A stretch of 9,625 nucleotides of DNA from JBGSMB01 sp041740375. Its GTDB lineage: Bacteria; Patescibacteriota; Saccharimonadia; Saccharimonadales; JAGQMS01. The notes beneath the pieces are model-generated. The model did not search any database. It worked only from the letters and a program-made list of their open reading frames with translations, and had not been told where the DNA came from. This document shows positions 5,255 through 9,625 of the stretch, piece by piece; the first letter of the stretch is position 1, and each line of letters begins with the position of its first letter. Position numbers and translations under genes: made by a program. Location of the stretch: positions 1-9,625 of the forward strand of contig JBGSMB010000029.1 of NCBI GenBank assembly GCA_041740375.1, read 5' to 3'.

Positions 5255-8056
5255 ATGACTTTAGCTATTCGTCGATGGTACTTCTTGCCGGCTTTGCTTT
5301 TTTTTAGTGTTGTCTTTTTGCTACTAGGTCAGAGTACTGCGAATGCCGCCGAGCCAACTTCTTTGGATGCGATCAGCAGGGCCAGCTTCCAATTTGTCGA
5401 CAGGGCGACAATCGAGGCAACAATTAGCGGGCAAAAATATACGTTTCTTGACACAAACATAGGGGACGACACCTATGTCTACAAAATCCAAGGCGGCGGT
5501 GAATGTGGCGATGCGGAAATTCTATTAGCCACGAAGTTTGATAACGGCTACTCAGAGTTAGATATTTTCGGCGTGCAAGGTGGCGGAAGCGGCGCAAGAA
5601 TCAGCGAGGTCCAGCTAGGCTATAGAACCGGAGGGCAGGGTAGGTGTGTATACGAAACTTTTTTTGACAAAGTTGCGTCAAATGCGCCAAACGCTGCAAT
5701 CTGGTTTCGTTGGGTAGACGCCGGTACAATTGAAAGAATAGACGGCAGAAGCCAAGAGATATTTGTTCAATCGACCGCTGAAGGCGTTGATAAAAGGGTA
5801 TTTATAGATCGAAGCGAAGGAAAATGTGCAGATATTATGCTGGTGAGCGCCGATCTTCGCTTCGCAAAAATGTATCGGCTCGAGGACAACAAATCAAATG
5901 GTCAAGATGGGATCAACCAGGTTAACTCAGCCGATGCCGCCTTGTTGACACCTGTATTTAGTAGTGACTGCGAGGTATACGGTAACGTACAGGCCGAGGG
6001 TAGCGCTACAGGAGGCGATACGGTTGTAAAGAGCGGCGGTGTTATTACCCCGAACTCCTTTACTCTCGCGAACTTTGAAGCAACAACGAAAGCCGTAGGG
6101 ACTGGCGGGCTTGCTGGTGGCGGAACCAGCTCGAATAATGGTGATGATGAGGCGCTGGGGCCGGATTGTTACAGTGGCATTGCAACGGCTTTTGCGTGGA
6201 TCATTTGCCCTACGCTCGGGATTATCGACAACTTTTTGGAGTGGGCCGAGCGTACGGTAATCGGCTACCTAGACGTAGATGTTGGTAGTGGAGAGCAGGT
6301 CGAGCAACTTCGTTCTTCGTGGGCTATATTTGCACGAATTGCATCGATAATTTTAGTCCTTGTAGCGCTTACTATGGTGATCTCGACAGCTATGGGCTTC
6401 GGTGTCTTTGATGCCTATACGGTCAAGAAGGTGTTGCCGAGACTAGTAATTGCAACAATTGCTATCTGGCTGTCCTTTAGCCTAATACTTACTTATATAG
6501 ACATAATGAATGTCATAGGGCGCGGGGTTGGAGAGCTTATGTTGGCGCCGTTTGGCGATGGAGCAAGCGACTTCTCGCTCCAAAACATCGCAGGAGCAGC
6601 AGGTGCTGATACCGACGTCGTTACTGAAGGATTATTTACTGCGATCGCTGCAGGTACGGTCGCTATAGGTATTGCTGGAATCGGAGGGGTGTTTGGGCTC
6701 ATGAGTCTCGCTGTCGCGGCGGTGCTTGGCTTTGTCGTCGCAGTTGTTGTGCTTACGCTTCGGCAAATGATCATTATCTTGCTACTCATATTGGCGCCTC
6801 TTGGAATTGTGGCGTGGATTTTGCCAAACACCCAAAAAATATGGAAGATATGGTTCGAAACTCTTAATAAACTGCTTCTTATGTTCCCGATGATTGTTGC
6901 GCTTCTTGCTGCTGGTAAAATCTTTGCTTATCTATTTACGCAGTCGGGGCAAGACGGAGTGCTCAGCTTTGTAGTGCCCCTGCTTGCTTATATTTTGCCC
7001 TTCTTCCTCATGGTTACGTTATTCAAAGCTTCTGGAACTGCATTTGGAAAGATTAGCGGAGCAGTGACGAATGGGGGTAAAAGTTTCACCGGAAAAGTAC
7101 GCGCTCCTCTAGATACTGCATCGAAGCAAAACAAAGCATTTAAAGATCAGATGGGCAAGGAACGGCTGGGTCGGCAAGCTGGACAAGCAGGCATAGTGGG
7201 TAGATACGGTCGAACCCGGATGCGTATACAAGGAGGCCAGCCAGTTGCAGGCGGTGCTATGACATTACGAAATAGAGACGCAACTCAGCGTAGAGTGGAG
7301 TCCTCGATGGCTGGAGCGCTTGATAAGCTTGAAAGTCAGCAAACAGATGAAATTATAGCTCAATGGGAAAGAAGCGGATTTACAAACGACAGGAACGGAG
7401 TCCAAACCCTTGCCCTTGATCGAACTCAACCTATAGAACAAAGGCGCGCTGCTATAGCCATCATGACACGTACCAGAAACGTTGATGGAGTAAGAGCTGC
7501 AAGAGCAACTTATGCAGCAAGTGCAGACCAGACGGAAAGAACTATGTGGAGCAAAGTGTCCACCTCTAGAGATTTTTCTGAAGCCTTCCGTGAATCTGCC
7601 CCTGAATTAACACGAGCTGTTGGACAGGAGGCTGGTGCCTGGAATGAAATGCGAGCAGAAAATGTTTCTCGACTTAACGCTGGAAGTATTAATGAATTTT
7701 TTGCTCAGCAAACAACAGAGCTTGGCTCTGGAGACGTAGCACGAGTTGCCGAGGCAGAACAAAGGATACGAGACATGCATTCAGCCCTCAAGGCCGCAGC
7801 TCAATCAGATACTCTGCGCGGAAATATTAGGACTGATCAGGTAACTGCAATGACAGCCGGCATGAGTACTGTAGCAACCGCGCAGACCACTGGCGCATTG
7901 CCGGGTACGGCAGCCGTTGAAGCCACTACCGCTCCGGGCAATGGCTTCGTTTACTCAAGGCTTGGGACAGGCCCTGGCTCTACAGGTCCAGCGCCCGCAG
8001 CTGGTTCAGGCGACGTCTTCTTAAATAGCTCTACCGGACGTTACGAAAAGGCATAA
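5255..8056 (+). CDS. VirB6/TrbL-like polytopic T4SS channel protein with large ectodomain and tail
   Basis: A 933-residue protein. The signal peptide (R6-R7, hydrophobic 9-25, A-N-A near 29-31) leads to an ectodomain of about 270 residues with two related halves (about 45-104 and 151-209), then a Gly/Ser/Asn-rich linker (280-300). About eight membrane segments follow: about 306-327, 358-380, 394-416, 462-480, 482-502, 504-522, 541-562 and 569-590. The block L-A-P-L-G-I-V-A-W-I-L-P-N-T (513-526) followed by W530/W533 fits the VirB6/TrbL-like proteins of Patescibacteria. A soluble, charged, mostly helical tail (600-933) ends Gly/Pro-rich. VirB6-type proteins form the inner-membrane part of the T4SS path. 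No good Shine-Dalgarno precedes the ATG. The prgI gene starts 3 nt after the stop. Confidence 0.85.
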   Translation: MTLAIRRWYFLPALLFFSVVFLLLGQSTANAAEPTSLDAISRASFQFVDRATIEATISGQKYTFLDTNIGDDTYVYKIQGGGECGDAEILLATKFDNGYSELDIFGVQGGGSGARISEVQLGYRTGGQGRCVYETFFDKVASNAPNAAIWFRWVDAGTIERIDGRSQEIFVQSTAEGVDKRVFIDRSEGKCADIMLVSADLRFAKMYRLEDNKSNGQDGINQVNSADAALLTPVFSSDCEVYGNVQAEGSATGGDTVVKSGGVITPNSFTLANFEATTKAVGTGGLAGGGTSSNNGDDEALGPDCYSGIATAFAWIICPTLGIIDNFLEWAERTVIGYLDVDVGSGEQVEQLRSSWAIFARIASIILVLVALTMVISTAMGFGVFDAYTVKKVLPRLVIATIAIWLSFSLILTYIDIMNVIGRGVGELMLAPFGDGASDFSLQNIAGAAGADTDVVTEGLFTAIAAGTVAIGIAGIGGVFGLMSLAVAAVLGFVVAVVVLTLRQMIIILLLILAPLGIVAWILPNTQKIWKIWFETLNKLLLMFPMIVALLAAGKIFAYLFTQSGQDGVLSFVVPLLAYILPFFLMVTLFKASGTAFGKISGAVTNGGKSFTGKVRAPLDTASKQNKAFKDQMGKERLGRQAGQAGIVGRYGRTRMRIQGGQPVAGGAMTLRNRDATQRRVESSMAGALDKLESQQTDEIIAQWERSGFTNDRNGVQTLALDRTQPIEQRRAAIAIMTRTRNVDGVRAARATYAASADQTERTMWSKVSTSRDFSEAFRESAPELTRAVGQEAGAWNEMRAENVSRLNAGSINEFFAQQTTELGSGDVARVAEAEQRIRDMHSALKAAAQSDTLRGNIRTDQVTAMTAGMSTVATAQTTGALPGTAAVEATTAPGNGFVYSRLGTGPGSTGPAPAAGSGDVFLNSSTGRYEKA

Positions 8057-8059
8057 ACT

Positions 8060-9175
8060 ATGGCGACGTATAAAGTACTTCAAGATATCGAGGCAGAGGA
8101 CAAGCTCCTTGGGCCTCTGACGCTCAAACAGTTTATTTTTGCTGTCATTACTTTAGTGTTCGTTTTTATTGCCTTTATCTTCGCAAAGATCACCATCTTC
8201 CTCGCAATTCCGTGGCTTATACCGATCGCATTTTTTGGATTCATGGCTTCACCTATTGGTAGAGATCAGCCAAATGATGTCTGGTTGGCCGCTCGAATTC
8301 GTTTCATGACCATGCCAAGAAAGCGCGTCTGGAACCAGTCCGGAATTATTGAGCTAGTCACCATTACCGCACCAAAAGTTATTCAACACCAGTTCACCAA
8401 CAACCTGAACCAAAATGAAGTAAGGAGCAGGCTAAGCGCTCTTGCAAGCACTATGGACAGTCGTGGTTGGGCGGTTAAAAATGTTAATGTCAACTTGAGT
8501 GCACCATCCGTAGTCTCTGTGGACGACACAAGCGATAGGCTTATCAGCCTTTCAGCCATCCCGCAAAACACTCCGACAATAGAGACTGATGTGACGGCGT
8601 CCGACGATGTGCTCGACCCGATGAGTAATATGGTTGCGCAGCGCTTCGATACGCAACTCAAAGCCGACCAGCAAAAGCACATCGACAATTTACGCAAGCA
8701 AGCTCAGTCAGGCAAGGTCGAGCCCGCTCAGGCAATTGATTACACCTTCATAACCGATGCTCCAGCAGCTCCGACACTTCCGGCACAGGGCTACGCTACA
8801 TTTGCATCACAGGTGATCGCTCCGCACTCAGAAGTTACCGAAGCGCCTAGTTTCTTGGACTCAAAAAGAACTCTTACCCCAGAGGAGCAAGCTGTTCTCG
8901 ACGAGCTACATAAGCAAAAGGCTGAGGCGCCCGCGCACCTCCACGAAAAGGTAATATTACCAATGTCAGAGCAGAAGCCCGCTCAAGCAGCCCCCCCTGT
9001 ACAAGTCGCTCAAGCTTTACCTACCAATAAACAGGCTCCGGATGTTAAACTACAAGAGTTATCTGAATTACCCGGAACGAGCATCGCCTCTCTCGCCAGT
9101 CTCGCAAAACATGCAGAGAAAAAAGCTGACGAGGAAAATTCTTTCAACGAAGGACAGGAAATCTCGCTCCATTAA
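8060..9175 (+). CDS. prgI: PrgI-family (VirB3-like) T4SS protein with long C-terminal extension
   Basis: A 371-residue protein. The N-terminal 100 residues match the PrgI family: M-A-T-Y-K-V-L-Q-D-I at the start, E-D-K-L-L-G-P-L-T-L-K-Q (13-24), membrane segments at about 22-43 and 46-64, then a basic cytoplasmic stretch (R79-R90). In T4SS loci of Gram-positive bacteria and CPR, PrgI takes the VirB3 place next to the VirB4 ATPase. Family members are usually little longer than this domain. Here about 270 further residues follow: a soluble region (110-200), then a Pro/Ala/Gln-rich stretch rich in charged residues. AAAGG lies 9 nt before the ATG. It is tightly coupled to the VirB6-like gene and is followed 73 nt later by the TraC-like gene. 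Confidence 0.85.
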   Translation: MATYKVLQDIEAEDKLLGPLTLKQFIFAVITLVFVFIAFIFAKITIFLAIPWLIPIAFFGFMASPIGRDQPNDVWLAARIRFMTMPRKRVWNQSGIIELVTITAPKVIQHQFTNNLNQNEVRSRLSALASTMDSRGWAVKNVNVNLSAPSVVSVDDTSDRLISLSAIPQNTPTIETDVTASDDVLDPMSNMVAQRFDTQLKADQQKHIDNLRKQAQSGKVEPAQAIDYTFITDAPAAPTLPAQGYATFASQVIAPHSEVTEAPSFLDSKRTLTPEEQAVLDELHKQKAEAPAHLHEKVILPMSEQKPAQAAPPVQVAQALPTNKQAPDVKLQELSELPGTSIASLASLAKHAEKKADEENSFNEGQEISLH

Positions 9176-9183
9176 AAATAGTC

Positions 9184-9246
9184 GCTTGTTATATGACGGT
9201 GGGATCATTCTTCGCCATCAGTAGTAGCAGGCGAAGATCAACAAGC
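9184..9246 (+). promoter_or_regulatory. Long-range hairpin just before the TraC-like start codon
   Basis: An inner stem TCTTCGCC/GGCGAAGA (9209-9216 with 9230-9237, 13-nt loop) is enclosed by an outer 7-bp stem GCTTGTT/AACAAGC (9184-9190 with 9240-9246) that ends two bases before ATG 9249. No T-tract follows, so it is not a terminator. It would mask the ribosome entry region, suggesting translational control. Confidence 0.45.
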
Positions 9247-9248
9247 AT

Positions 9249-9625
9249 ATGAACCCATCTACTCAACCAATCAACCCATCGCAGCAACCAACCGTCGGTC
9301 TACCTCCAGTATCGACACCCGTTAACAACGCGAGCATGCAGGCGCCATTAGCTCAAGCAGCTCCTAAGGCAAACCCAAACAGCACCCAAAATACCTTACA
9401 CATATCTGAAATTCGTGATGGCATTGTGATCATGAGCGATGGTACGTTTCGATCGGTGATAATGTGCAAAAGTATCAACTTTGACCTGATGAGTCCTCAA
9501 GAGAGGGAGGCTGTTGAATACGCCTACCAGGGGTTTTTGAACTCACTGTATTTCCCGGTTCAAATAACCATTAAATCTCGTCGTGTAGATATTCGACCTT
9601 ACGTTGAAAAGCTCGACAAGATTCG
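9249..9625 (+). CDS. N-terminal part of a TraC/VirB4-associated T4SS protein, cut by the window edge
   Basis: An open frame of 125 complete codons runs off the right edge; an in-frame stop at 9225 fixes ATG 9249 as the first available ATG. Residues 1-48 are Pro/Gln/Asn-rich and probably disordered. From about 50 a folded domain begins: H-I-S-E-I-R-D-G-I-V-I (51-61), S-D-G-T-F-R-S-V (63-70), S-I-N-F-D-L (75-80), Y-Q-G-F-L-N-S-L (93-100) and the R-x-V-D-I-R-P-Y-V-E-K-L region (111-122). This layout resembles the TraC-like N-terminal domain found in CPR loci just before or fused to the VirB4 ATPase. No Walker motif is reached, so whether the ATPase is fused or encoded by the next gene cannot be told. 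The Shine-Dalgarno is weak. Confidence 0.75.
   Translation, partial: MNPSTQPINPSQQPTVGLPPVSTPVNNASMQAPLAQAAPKANPNSTQNTLHISEIRDGIVIMSDGTFRSVIMCKSINFDLMSPQEREAVEYAYQGFLNSLYFPVQITIKSRRVDIRPYVEKLDKI

Noticed and set aside
6493..6831. A 112-codon open frame opposite the VirB6-like membrane core
   Set aside because: It is the antisense shadow of hydrophobic plus-strand codons, giving a low-complexity Ala/Pro/Thr/Ser product without a ribosome binding site.

Overview
The window looks like chromosomal DNA from a Patescibacteria/CPR bacterium, most likely Saccharibacteria (TM7). This is inferred from the gene set: short tandem T4SS-pilin-like genes, a VirB6/TrbL-like membrane protein, a PrgI-family protein and the start of a VirB4/TraC-associated gene, next to comF and a small heat-shock protein gene. 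The standard bacterial code fits: TGA, TAG and TAA all act as stops at clean gene ends. No phage, IS or CRISPR signal was seen.

Layout. Bases 1-75 hold a possible 3' end of a plus-strand gene and a 17-bp perfect hairpin that can terminate transcription on both strands. Bases 88-193 form an unexplained cloverleaf-like structured element just downstream of comF (minus, 213-878). An hsp20 gene (plus, 1003-1479) is divergent from comF and ends at a bidirectional terminator (1496-1528). From 4281 back to 1543 six small membrane genes run on the minus strand. They share one architecture: in five of the six a signal peptide, then in all six two hydrophobic helices joined by a Gly-rich turn and a basic A-K-N-T-like motif. 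They are joined by TAATG or ATGA overlaps or small gaps, with an extra promoter in front of the last gene. A 106-bp divergent control region (4282-4387) separates them from a plus-strand lipoprotein gene (4388-5197). A large VirB6-like gene (5255-8056), a PrgI-family gene (8060-9175) and the truncated start of a TraC/VirB4-N-like gene (9249 to the edge) follow on the plus strand.

How the genes fit together. The pilin-like proteins, VirB6-like channel and PrgI (VirB3-like) are inner-membrane and surface parts of a minimal type IV secretion-like machine. The ATPase genes would be expected just beyond the right edge. The lipoprotein is placed to be a surface accessory, but that is inference from position only. 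The least ordinary signals are six diverged pilin paralogues in one operon, a duplicated Cys-rich module on the first of them, a duplicated extracellular domain on the VirB6-like protein, three helically phased direct repeats between the divergent promoters, and the cloverleaf-like element beside comF.
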